Assembly: GCA_031288715.1 (NCBI GenBank)
Contig: JAITQW010000037.1
Location: 1-64,000, forward strand
Reading direction: 5' to 3'
Length of the DNA: 64,000 nt
From: Lactobacillales bacterium
GTDB taxonomy: Bacteria > Bacillota > Bacilli > Lactobacillales > Streptococcaceae
Shown here: positions 55,689-64,000 of the stretch, piece after piece
Layout of the letters: each line of letters begins with the position of its first letter
Numbering within the stretch: the stretch's first letter is position 1
Made by a program: the position numbers and the translations under genes
The notes under the pieces: model-generated
Told to the model about the DNA's origin: nothing
Database searches by the model: none
The model's input: the letters and a program-made list of their open reading frames with translations, nothing else

Positions 55689-58235
55689 TTAATTTTTTCC
55701 ATGACAATTCTTAAATTTTTTTCCGCTACCACAAGGACAAGGATCATTACGCTTAACTTTCGCATAATTATCCTTAGCTTTTTTAGGAGGTTGAACAGAA
55801 TTTTGAGGATTTTCAAATTCTTGATGCACCGCTTCTCTTTCTTCTGCAACCTGTTCGCGCTGAACATCTTGATGGATCTTCGCTTTCATGAATAGACGAG
55901 TCACTTCATATTCAATTGCACCAATCATATCAACAAACATCTGAAAACCTTCCGTTTGATATTCTACCAACGGATTGTTTTGTGCATATGCACGCAAACC
56001 AATCGATTGACGCAATTGATCCATTGCATCGATATGATCCATCCATTTGTCATCAACCACCCTTAAAATAACCACTTTTTGAAATTCCAACAATTGTTCT
56101 GAAGTACTAAGATGCATAACCTGTTGATTGTAAACTTCTTCTGCACGTTTAAACAAGTAATCTTTTATTTCATCATGTGACTTTCCTTCAATATCATTCA
56201 AAGAAACCTCATGCTCATCAACCAGCGTGCTTCCAGCAAAATTTACAATGTCTTGCAAATTCCAATTCTTCTTTTCTTCATCTTGCGTATGAGCATCAAC
56301 TACCCTAGCAACCGCACGCTTTACCATAGAAAGAATCACATAACCTAAATCCTCAGTTGCTGTGATAATTTCATAGCGTTGCGCATAAATAATTTCCCGC
56401 TGCTCACGCATCACATCATCATATTGCAAAACATTTTTACGTGTATCGTAATTATTTCCTTCCACACGTTTCTGAGCAGATTCTACCTGTCTAGTAAACA
56501 TTTTTGAACGAATTGCTAAATCTTCGTCCGCATCATCTTCTGATTGAATACGTTCAAGAAAATTCTTGATTCGATCTGCTCCAAAACGCTTCAACAATTC
56601 ATCTTCAAGTGAAAGATAAAACTGTGAAACACCTGGATCCCCTTGTCGTCCGGCACGCCCACGCAACTGATTATCGATACGTCTAGATTCATGACGCTCC
56701 GTTCCGATAACTGCTAAACCACCAAGTTCTTTCACTCCAAGTCCTAGCTTAATATCCGTTCCCCGACCAGCCATATTTGTTGCAATCGTTACTGCACTTT
56801 TTTGTCCAGCATTCATAATTATATCAGCTTCTTTAAAGTGATTCTTTGCGTTCAGCACTTCATGAGGAATGTTTTCTTCATTTAACAAATTAGATACATA
56901 TTCAGAAGTCTCTACCGCAACCGTTCCAACCAAAACTGGCTGTCCTCTACGATGACGCTCCTTAATATCCTCAACTACAGCTTTAAATTTTGATTTAAAC
57001 GTTGGATATAAAATATCTGGAAAATCTTGACGTGCAACTGGACGATTGGTCGGAATCTGAACAATATGCATGTTGTAAATTTCTCTAAACTCTTCTTCCT
57101 CCGTTTTAGCCGTCCCTGTCGTCCCTGCCAATTTTTTATACATTCTAAAATAGTTCTGAAAAGTAATGGAAGCTACCGTTTTTGATTCATCTTCAATTTC
57201 TACACCTTCTTTTGCTTCAATTGCTTGGTGAAGTCCATCAGAATAACGTCGACCGTCCATAATACGACCTGTAAATTGGTCAACAATCATAACCTTACCC
57301 TCTTGAACCACGTAATCAATATCATGAAGCATGATAAAATTAGCCCTTAATGCATTATCGATATGGTGTGTTAAAGCCGTATTTTCTAAATCATATAAAT
57401 TTTCAAGATCAAAAATCTCCTCAGCCTTATTAATTCCAGATTCCGTCAAACTAATCGTTTTCGATTGAATATCAATCTTGAAATCTTCATCTGTTTGCTT
57501 ACTCAAACTCTTCACAAAGTGGTCAGCACGCGTGTAAAGTCCTGTTGCACCTTCTGCTTGTCCAGAGATAATAAGTGGTGTTCTAGCTTCATCAATTAAA
57601 ATTGAGTCAACCTCATCAACTAATGCAAAGCTTAGTGGGCGTTGAGTCATTTGATTCGCGTATACAACCATGTTATCCCGCAAATAATCAAATCCGAGTT
57701 CACTATTTGTTGAATAAGTGATATCTGCTGCATAAGCTGATCGTTTTTCTTCAGGAGACAATGCATTCACATTAACTCCAACAGTAAGCCCTAACCAATT
57801 GTACAATTCACCCATTTCATTTGCATCCCGCGTAGAAAGGTACTCATTCACGGTTACTACATGAACTCCTTCTCCTGTCAATGCATTCAGATACACTGGC
57901 ATCGTTACAGTTAACGTTTTCCCTTCTCCTGTACGCATCTCAGGGATATCTCCATCATGAAGCACGATTCCGCCCATAATTTGAACATGATACGGAAATA
58001 AACCTAATACTCGACGGGCACCTTCTCGAACGGTTGCAAATGCTTCTGGAAGTAAGTCATCCAACGTCTCTCCATTTTTATAACGCTCTTTGTATTCCTC
58101 CGTCTTTGCCTTTAATTGCTCATCTGACAATGCAGCCATCGTCTCTTCATAACTTTCTACCTTACTAGCCAAATAGTCCAAACGACGTAATTCTCGCCGA
58201 TCATTTTCAATAATTTTCTTTAAAATATTAGCCAT
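55689..58235 (-). CDS. secA: Protein translocase ATPase SecA
   Basis: Motor of the general secretion pathway. The 848-residue protein has the DEAD-motor motifs [14 protein letters not shown] and [15 protein letters not shown], the second ATPase half with [12 protein letters not shown], and a C-terminal zinc motif [18 protein letters not shown] for SecB or lipid contact. Length is normal for Lactobacillales. It is flanked by pfkA downstream and ftsY upstream. Confidence 0.98.
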   Translation of the reverse strand: MANILKKIIENDRRELRRLDYLASKVESYEETMAALSDEQLKAKTEEYKERYKNGETLDDLLPEAFATVREGARRVLGLFPYHVQIMGGIVLHDGDIPEMRTGEGKTLTVTMPVYLNALTGEGVHVVTVNEYLSTRDANEMGELYNWLGLTVGVNVNALSPEEKRSAYAADITYSTNSELGFDYLRDNMVVYANQMTQRPLSFALVDEVDSILIDEARTPLIISGQAEGATGLYTRADHFVKSLSKQTDEDFKIDIQSKTISLTESGINKAEEIFDLENLYDLENTALTHHIDNALRANFIMLHDIDYVVQEGKVMIVDQFTGRIMDGRRYSDGLHQAIEAKEGVEIEDESKTVASITFQNYFRMYKKLAGTTGTAKTEEEEFREIYNMHIVQIPTNRPVARQDFPDILYPTFKSKFKAVVEDIKERHRRGQPVLVGTVAVETSEYVSNLLNEENIPHEVLNAKNHFKEADIIMNAGQKSAVTIATNMAGRGTDIKLGLGVKELGGLAVIGTERHESRRIDNQLRGRAGRQGDPGVSQFYLSLEDELLKRFGADRIKNFLERIQSEDDADEDLAIRSKMFTRQVESAQKRVEGNNYDTRKNVLQYDDVMREQREIIYAQRYEIITATEDLGYVILSMVKRAVARVVDAHTQDEEKKNWNLQDIVNFAGSTLVDEHEVSLNDIEGKSHDEIKDYLFKRAEEVYNQQVMHLSTSEQLLEFQKVVILRVVDDKWMDHIDAMDQLRQSIGLRAYAQNNPLVEYQTEGFQMFVDMIGAIEYEVTRLFMKAKIHQDVQREQVAEEREAVHQEFENPQNSVQPPKKAKDNYAKVKRNDPCPCGSGKKFKNCHGKN

Positions 58236-58393
58236 TCATCTAACTCCTTATCATCGAAAACATATCACGATAAATATATATGAACCTCTCGAGACTAAAA
58301 CCACATATTATCTTTCATTTCCTTAATCTAATAAAAAGTATACGTCATCCTCCCTTAAGAAACAAATTTCTTACTGCAATTATAAGTAGTTAT

Positions 58394-58462
58394 AAATTTA
58401 TTAAAATAAAAAAATGCGAAGCAACCTTATCTAGAATTAGCTGCTTACACAGGTTCTTACAC
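58394..58462 (-). terminator. Terminator hairpin of a dispersed repeat (copy 2)
   Basis: The minus strand folds AAGCAGC-loop-GGTTGCTT (arms 58419-58423 and 58442-58446 with flanking pairs), followed by TTTTTTTATTTTAATAAATTT. It lies between ftsY and secA and would end the rnc-smc-ftsY transcript. It is highly similar to 35293-35363, including the loop TTATCTAGA on the plus strand. Confidence 0.75.
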
Positions 58463-58497
58463 TATCAACGTGACTAACAAAAATCATTACTAAAATT

Positions 58498-59586
58498 CTA
58501 ATCTTCCTTCTGCAACAACTCTTTAAACAATCCAATCACAAATTCCTCTGATTGAAAAACCTGTAAATCTTCAATTCCTTCTCCCAATCCAACCAATTTT
58601 ACTGGCAAATGCAATTCATTTCGAATCGCTAAAATTATTCCACCTTTGGCCGTTCCATCTAATTTTGTTAATACTAATCCCGTAACATCTGTTGTTTCTT
58701 GAAATTGTTTCGCTTGCTGCATCGCATTTTGCCCCGTCGTTGCATCCAATACTAACAAAACTTCATGAGGTGCATCTGGAATTTCACGCGTAATCACTCG
58801 TTTGATCTTAGCTAGTTCTCGCATCAAGTTCTCTTTATTCTGTAAACGTCCCGCTGTATCTACCAGCAAAACATCTGCATGCTCACTAACAGACCTCTTA
58901 ATACCATCAAAAACAACTGATGCAGGATCTGCTCCTTCTACTCCTGTAACCACCTCTACCCCAGAGCGTTCTCCCCATACAACCAATTGCTGAATCGCTC
59001 CAGCACGAAAAGTATCAGCCGCCGCAAGAATCACTTTCTTGCCTTCTGAATTCAGCTGATTAGCCAATTTTCCAATCGTTGTCGTCTTACCCACACCATT
59101 CACGCCAACAAATAAAACTACCGTCAAACTATTCTTTTGAAAATTCAACACATTTTGCTCATCTATTCCTTCAACTTCGTACAAATCAACCATTTTTTCA
59201 ATCAAAATATTCTGAATCACAGATTTTTCTTTTGCATTTCTAAGCTTCACTTCTTGACGTAACGCTTCCGCAATTCTAACGGAAGTATAAAAACCAACAT
59301 CTGCACCAATAAGTGTTTCTTCCACCTCTTCAAAAAAATCTTCATCCACACGTCGAAAACTTGCGAACAATTGATTCATTTTTTGCCCAAAAGTTTTTCT
59401 TGTTTTCGCTAATCCCTTATGATACTTCTCCTGCGTTTTCTTCTCTTCTCTTAAACTTCTATTTTCTGCAGACATATCTTCTTTTACTACAGATACCTCT
59501 TCTGTGCTAGATAATTGCTCTGTTTTAACTTCTTTTATGGCTAGTTCCTTCTTAAATGCCTGCTTAATTTTATCAAATAATCCCAC
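58498..59586 (-). CDS. ftsY: Signal recognition particle receptor FtsY
   Basis: A 362-residue GTPase that docks ribosome-SRP complexes at the membrane. An acidic N-terminal part (about 1-55) precedes the NG domain with G1 GVNGVGKTTTIGKLA, DTAGRLQ, and TKLDGTAKGG. It closes the rnc-smc-ftsY series. The next gene of the common order (ylxM-ffh) is not here; a terminator-like repeat and secA follow. Confidence 0.96.
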   Translation of the reverse strand: MGLFDKIKQAFKKELAIKEVKTEQLSSTEEVSVVKEDMSAENRSLREEKKTQEKYHKGLAKTRKTFGQKMNQLFASFRRVDEDFFEEVEETLIGADVGFYTSVRIAEALRQEVKLRNAKEKSVIQNILIEKMVDLYEVEGIDEQNVLNFQKNSLTVVLFVGVNGVGKTTTIGKLANQLNSEGKKVILAAADTFRAGAIQQLVVWGERSGVEVVTGVEGADPASVVFDGIKRSVSEHADVLLVDTAGRLQNKENLMRELAKIKRVITREIPDAPHEVLLVLDATTGQNAMQQAKQFQETTDVTGLVLTKLDGTAKGGIILAIRNELHLPVKLVGLGEGIEDLQVFQSEEFVIGLFKELLQKED

Positions 59587-59623
59587 ATTGCCACCCCAAT
59601 CTTTATATTCTTAATATTAGACC

Positions 59624-59746
59624 TGTCCTGTAAATAATGTATATTTTGAATTGCCGCTATTTTTCTCTAAGGCAAGGAATTAAGCGCAGAAATAGCCAGA
59701 ACTATTGCGAGCATTTTTGACAAAGTATTTAGGAAAATATAGGACA
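59624..59746. repeat. MITE-like element with short terminal inverted repeats
   Basis: TGTCCTGTA (59624-59632) is inverted as TATAGGACA (59738-59746) with one difference. Between them lies a less AT-rich block with GCTATTTTTCT pairing with AGAAATAGC (59656-59694 region). No open frame is present. It sits between smc and ftsY. It may be a non-autonomous mobile element or an insertion-sequence remnant. Confidence 0.4.
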
Positions 59747-59788
59747 ATTCATTACAAATCGGAACCTTATCTTCTGCAGAAAAAATCT

Positions 59789-62700
59789 CTACGCACCAAT
59801 CTTTCCATCTTCAGTTACTTCTTCCAAGCGCACTGAAACAATCTTAGAAACACCTGAACCTTGCATCGTAACTCCGTAAAGATATTTCGCTGCTTCCATC
59901 GTTCCCCTACGATGTGTAACAACAATAAACTGTGTGTCCTTTTCAAATTGCGATAAATAATTAGCAAAACACCCTACATTTGCTTCATCCAACGCCGCCT
60001 CTACCTCATCTAAAACAGCAAATGGGACAGGTCTCACCTCAATAATTGCAAATAATAATGCCAAAGCTGTTAGCGCGCGTTCTCCTCCAGAAAGCAAACT
60101 CAAATTTTGCAACTTCTTTCCAGGTGGCTGTGCAATAATTTCAACTCCTGCCAAAAGTAAATTCTCAGGATCTGTCAAAATTAACTCAGCTCGACCTCCA
60201 CCAAACATCTTTGGAAAAGTCTGGCTAAATTTTTCACGAATATCCTCAAACATCTCTAAAAAACGAGTCTGTACTTCTTTATCCATCTCTGACATCGTAC
60301 GATACAAAGAGTCCTTAGCTTCCAGTAAATCTTTTTGTTGCTCCTCTAAAAATGAAAATCGCTCACTCACTTGATCATACTGCTCAATCGCTGCAAGATT
60401 TATTACACCTAATAAATCAATCTCACGTTTCAAACGACTCACTTTCGCCTCTGCTTGCCCAATATCTTCAATTTCTATACTTTTCAAACAAGCATTCTCA
60501 AAAGTTTCTTGGTACTCCTCTTGCAAATAATTCAACAAAGAATCCAATTGATTATTTAGACGATCCACAATCAACTCCAACTCAGAAACTTTCTGTTGCT
60601 CTCTTTGAATCTCTCGATTTTTAAATGCAAATTGCTCCTCTTGTTTTGAAATATTTGCAACCATTTCCATTCGAATAAATCGCTTTTCTTCCTCTAAATC
60701 AATCAATTTTTTTCGTCTAGAAATCAAATCGGACAACTTCTCACTCAAAGCTGCTTGATTTTCCTTTTGTTCATTCATTTTATCTTGCAACGAAGTTAAT
60801 TTTCCTGAAAACATAACATAGCGCTCAGATAAAAGTTTATTCTTTTCTTTTTCTTCTTCAAGAAAATGAGAAGAGCTTCGAATTTGCTCAGAAATTACCG
60901 CAAATCTCTCTTTTTTCTTTTGTTCACATGCCTGAATCTCACTTTTTTTCTCATCCTGCACACCTGCTGATTTTTCAACCAACAAACGCTCCTGATTAGT
61001 TCTTGCTACCTCCATCTTAGCTTCTTGAATTTGTTGAGCAAGAAAATTTTTCTTCTCTTCATAATGACATAAAAATTCTCCTAATACCTGCTGCTGCTCT
61101 TCCAATGCCTCTTTTTCTTGCTGCAAGCGCAAAAGGTCAGCCTGCTCGTTTTGAACAAAATGCTCTTGGTTATTCTGAGCCATTCGACTTTTCTCACCTG
61201 AAACACGTAGATCCTCTAAACCTTTTTCAAACTTGCTAATTTTTTCATTCGCAAATGTTTGTTTTTCCTCTAAATCTTGTAATTGCTTCTCTAGCTTAAA
61301 AATCTCATTGCCCAGATCCTGTAGCTGAGCATCGTTAGCAAACAACGAAGTTCTATTTCCCTTTTTACTGAATCCGCCTGTCATCGATCCACCAGCATTC
61401 ATCACATCCCCCTTTAAAGAAACAACACGATAACGAAAATTCATCTTACGAGCAATCGTATTCGCACTCGCTAAATTCTTTGCTAAAAGCGTATTACCTA
61501 AAAGATTCTCCATAATCGATTGAACCTTTGAAGAACACTGAATTAATTCACTACCAACGCCTAAAAAATCTGAAATCTTTTCTAATTTTTTCCTATGATC
61601 TTCGCTTATTTTTCGCGAACGAATCGTTGTCAATGGCAAAAATGTAGCTCTACCAACACATTTTTCTTTTAAAAATTGAACACCTCGCCTAGCGCTTTCC
61701 TCATCTTCCACAACAATTTGTTGCGCTGCCTGCCCAAGGACCGTTTCAATTGCCAACCGATATTTCGAATTCACACTTAATAATTCGGCTACCGAGCCCA
61801 CAATACCGCCAAGTATCTTTTTTTGTTGCAAAACAGCTCGAACACCATGAAAATAACCTTGATAGCTCTCTTCAATCTCTCGAAGACTTAACATCTTTGC
61901 CTTCTTTTCTTGCAAAAGATTGAGCATCAATTGTCGATCAATCTCAAGCACATGTAACTTTTCCTTAAAAAGTTGCTCTTGTTCCTTCATTTCGCTATAT
62001 TCTTTCAATTGAGCTTGTAAATTTTTTTGAATCTTTACATACTCTTGTTCAGTAACCTTAAGTGTATGTCTTTTTTTCTCAATCTTTTGATTCAACTCTT
62101 CAAAATATACAAGATTTTTTTTATGCGATCTTGCCTTTTGTAAATATTGCGCTTCTAAATGCTCTAAATCACTCTGTGCCTGAATTTCTATCTCATGAGC
62201 AGACAAGTAAGCAATACGCAACTCTTCCAGTTTTTCTTTGGAAGACCCTGAAAAAAACGCTATCTTTCCATTTAATTCAGCTAATTCTTCTTCTAATTTC
62301 GAAGCTTCCTCCTGCTTACTAAAAAGTTCCTCTTTAACCTTTTTCAAATTCTCAAAAATCTGTTTTTCTTCCGCTTTGATAGCCACCATAGACTCTTTAA
62401 GTTCTTCTGCATTTTTCTGAAAATTAGCATAACGTTCTTGCCAAAGATTATTCTCACCTTCACACTCTTTCTCTGCTTCTGTGATATCCAGCAACTCTTT
62501 CCCAACAACTTCCAAAGATTCATCAAAATCATTACGCTTAAGACGCAAATTTTGTAACTCAGACTCCAACTCTTTAATGCTCTCTTTCTTTTGTTGCAAT
62601 GTGATTGTTGCTTGCAATAAAAGCGACTTATTTGTTTCCCAAATTTCCTTTTTTTCACGAATCTGACTCACCGTTAAACTAATATCAATCTTAGTAAATT

Positions 62701-63361
62701 CTCCACGTAATTTTATAAATTGAACGGCATTTTCTTTTTGCTTTAACAATGGAGGAAGTTGTTCTTCAAGTTCATGAATAATATCTTTCAATCTAGATAA
62801 ATTATCCTCAGTCTCAACCAGTTTCTGCTCCGCTTGTCTCTTTCTAGTTTTATATTTTAAAACACCTGCAGCTTCCTCAAAAATAGCCCGTCGCTCCTCA
62901 GGCTTTGATTGAAAGATCACCTCAACCTTCCCTTGAGAAATAATAGAAAATGACTCTTTTCCCAAACCAGAATCAAGCAATAAATCCGTAATATCCTTCA
63001 AACGGCATAATTTTTTATTAATAAAAAAATCACTATCTCCTGATCTAGTAAGACGTCTAGTTAAAGAAATTTCTTGGAAACTAAGTGGAAGATAAGAATC
63101 TGAGTTGTCAAGAATTACCGTTACCTCTGCTACATTCAATGATTTCTTTTTACTAGAACCTGAAAAAATTACATCAAACATCTTACCACCACGAAGATTT
63201 TTTGCCGACTGCTCTCCTAATACCCAGTGTAAAGCATCTGTAATATTGGATTTTCCTGAACCATTTGGTCCCACCACAGCTGTAATTCCAGGTTCAAAAT
63301 TAATCACTGTTTTCTCTGCAAAAGACTTAAATCCTAATATCTCCATCCGTTTCAAATACAT
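59789..63361 (-). CDS. smc: Chromosome condensation protein SMC
   Basis: A 1190-residue SMC: N-terminal Walker A GPNGSGKSNITDALHWVLG, long coiled coil (about 165-500), hinge (about 510-670, with GGSMTGGFSKK), second coiled coil, and a C-terminal ATPase half with signature LSGGERALTALALL and Walker B VLDEVEAALDEANV. With ScpA and ScpB it organises the chromosome. It lies between rnc and ftsY, the conserved order. Confidence 0.98.
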   Translation of the reverse strand: MYLKRMEILGFKSFAEKTVINFEPGITAVVGPNGSGKSNITDALHWVLGEQSAKNLRGGKMFDVIFSGSSKKKSLNVAEVTVILDNSDSYLPLSFQEISLTRRLTRSGDSDFFINKKLCRLKDITDLLLDSGLGKESFSIISQGKVEVIFQSKPEERRAIFEEAAGVLKYKTRKRQAEQKLVETEDNLSRLKDIIHELEEQLPPLLKQKENAVQFIKLRGEFTKIDISLTVSQIREKKEIWETNKSLLLQATITLQQKKESIKELESELQNLRLKRNDFDESLEVVGKELLDITEAEKECEGENNLWQERYANFQKNAEELKESMVAIKAEEKQIFENLKKVKEELFSKQEEASKLEEELAELNGKIAFFSGSSKEKLEELRIAYLSAHEIEIQAQSDLEHLEAQYLQKARSHKKNLVYFEELNQKIEKKRHTLKVTEQEYVKIQKNLQAQLKEYSEMKEQEQLFKEKLHVLEIDRQLMLNLLQEKKAKMLSLREIEESYQGYFHGVRAVLQQKKILGGIVGSVAELLSVNSKYRLAIETVLGQAAQQIVVEDEESARRGVQFLKEKCVGRATFLPLTTIRSRKISEDHRKKLEKISDFLGVGSELIQCSSKVQSIMENLLGNTLLAKNLASANTIARKMNFRYRVVSLKGDVMNAGGSMTGGFSKKGNRTSLFANDAQLQDLGNEIFKLEKQLQDLEEKQTFANEKISKFEKGLEDLRVSGEKSRMAQNNQEHFVQNEQADLLRLQQEKEALEEQQQVLGEFLCHYEEKKNFLAQQIQEAKMEVARTNQERLLVEKSAGVQDEKKSEIQACEQKKKERFAVISEQIRSSSHFLEEEKEKNKLLSERYVMFSGKLTSLQDKMNEQKENQAALSEKLSDLISRRKKLIDLEEEKRFIRMEMVANISKQEEQFAFKNREIQREQQKVSELELIVDRLNNQLDSLLNYLQEEYQETFENACLKSIEIEDIGQAEAKVSRLKREIDLLGVINLAAIEQYDQVSERFSFLEEQQKDLLEAKDSLYRTMSEMDKEVQTRFLEMFEDIREKFSQTFPKMFGGGRAELILTDPENLLLAGVEIIAQPPGKKLQNLSLLSGGERALTALALLFAIIEVRPVPFAVLDEVEAALDEANVGCFANYLSQFEKDTQFIVVTHRRGTMEAAKYLYGVTMQGSGVSKIVSVRLEEVTEDGKIGA

Positions 63362-63392
63362 ATAAACTTATCGTTCTCCTTTATTTTAACAA

Positions 63393-63425
63393 GTTCTTAG
63401 AACCTATTTCACGATTAAAAATCGT
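63393..63425 (-). repeat. Dispersed intergenic repeat, copy D
   Basis: The minus strand reads ACGATTTTTAATCGTGAAATAGGTTCTAAGAAC, matching plus-strand 49641-49673 with about five differences. It fills the gap between rnc and smc. Confidence 0.45.
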
Positions 63426-64000
63426 TAACAGTTTTTTAAATACTGTAATGCATATTCAGCTGCTTTCTGCTCGGCTTGCTTTTTAGATTTTCCAAAACCC
63501 TCACCAATTTTTTTATCATTGACATAAATATCGATATAAAACAAGCGATCATGAGCCGGACCTTCTTCCTTTTTCAAACGATAATCAATCATAACATCTC
63601 CGTCTTTTTGTAATTCCTCTTGCAAAATTGTTTTAAAATCTCTCTCATGCAAAAAGAAACCACTCTCTATTTTTGGTATCATCACTAAATTAATAAAATT
63701 CTGTACTTTTTCTAATCCCTGATCCTGCTCTAAAGCTCCAATAAATGCCTCAAATAAATCACACAACAAAGAAGAGCGACTTCTGCCACCGCTCGCCTCC
63801 TCTCCCTTGCCTAGCAAAAGATACTGATCAAAATGGCACTCTTTCGCAAAAGCTGCTAAACTATCTTCACGAACAATGAATGAACGCAAAGGAGAAAGTT
63901 TTCCCTCCAAAAAATTTGGATATTGAACAAAAATATACTTAGATATCAAAAATTGCAACACTGCGTCCCCTAAAAACTCCAAGCGCTCGTTATCCGATAT
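63425..64000 (-). CDS. rnc: Ribonuclease III, N-terminal part beyond the window
   Basis: Double-strand RNA endonuclease. The visible part has the catalytic signature NERLEFLGDAVLQ, the second acidic site LCDLFEAFIGALEQD, and the C-terminal double-stranded RNA-binding domain (KKIGEGFGKSKKQAEQKAAEYAL). The frame stays open through the window edge at 64000, and the apparent start at 63982 is only the Leu of NERLEFLGDAV, so the gene begins outside. It is followed by smc and ftsY. Confidence 0.95.
   Translation of the reverse strand: MSDNERLEFLGDAVLQFLISKYIFVQYPNFLEGKLSPLRSFIVREDSLAAFAKECHFDQYLLLGKGEEASGGRSRSSLLCDLFEAFIGALEQDQGLEKVQNFINLVMIPKIESGFFLHERDFKTILQEELQKDGDVMIDYRLKKEEGPAHDRLFYIDIYVNDKKIGEGFGKSKKQAEQKAAEYALQYLKNC

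Overview
The window is AT-rich chromosomal DNA from a low-GC Gram-positive bacterium. Gene content and protein sequences point to Lactobacillales close to Enterococcus: HprK, a CiaRH-type two-component pair, pyruvate kinase with an extra C-terminal phosphohistidine domain, a DUF1912 protein, VanY-type carboxypeptidase, and the tmk-holB-ricT-yabA-rsmI and tatD-rnmV-rsmA gene orders. Melissococcus is a reasonable guess from the very AT-rich sequence and the decaying genes, but nothing in the window proves the species. Almost every gene is on the minus strand; only metE and one secreted coiled-coil protein are on the plus strand. No tRNA, rRNA, CRISPR array, prophage or intact insertion sequence was seen.

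Layout. 0-4.3 kb: ytxH, a DUF948 gene, lgt, hprK and an amino-acid permease. 4.5-7.9 kb: a LysR regulator divergent from metE, with a candidate methionine-regulator site between them. 8-9.7 kb: amtB-glnK ammonium uptake. 9.8-13.8 kb: tmk-holB-ricT-yabA-rsmI, with rsmI broken by a one-base frameshift in an A8 run. 14-14.8 kb: a secreted coiled-coil protein of unknown role with a striking palindrome at its presumed transcription start. 14.9-24 kb: mutS2, cvpA, zapA, lepB, leuS, nth, dnaD, perR.

24.4-31.1 kb is the accessory region. A compact peptide-maturation cluster (ABC ATPase, ABC-2 permease, radical SAM/SPASM enzyme, a 66-residue precursor with six cysteines, ABC exporter) sits directly against yqgQ and a rhodanese-fold gene. 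It looks like a ribosomally made, radical-SAM-modified peptide (sactipeptide or ranthipeptide type) with its own export and probable self-protection. This is the best candidate for an undescribed system.

31.3-64 kb returns to core genes: potABCD (polyamine uptake), DUF1912, ylxM, uppP, a metallo-beta-lactamase-fold hydrolase, dnaG-rpoD, ciaRH, tatD-rnmV-rsmA (rnmV is broken by a small deletion), two cell-wall hydrolases, two unknown proteins, a 6S RNA gene, argR, clpC, pspC, pfkA-pyk, secA, and rnc-smc-ftsY running off the right edge.

Two genes for ribosomal RNA processing or modification (rsmI and rnmV) are disrupted, while their neighbours are intact. Several usual neighbours are absent from their expected places (darA between tmk and holB, glk after yqgQ, ctsR before clpC, ffh after ylxM), and several families of short dispersed intergenic repeats occur. 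Together these suggest a genome that has been rearranged and is losing genes.
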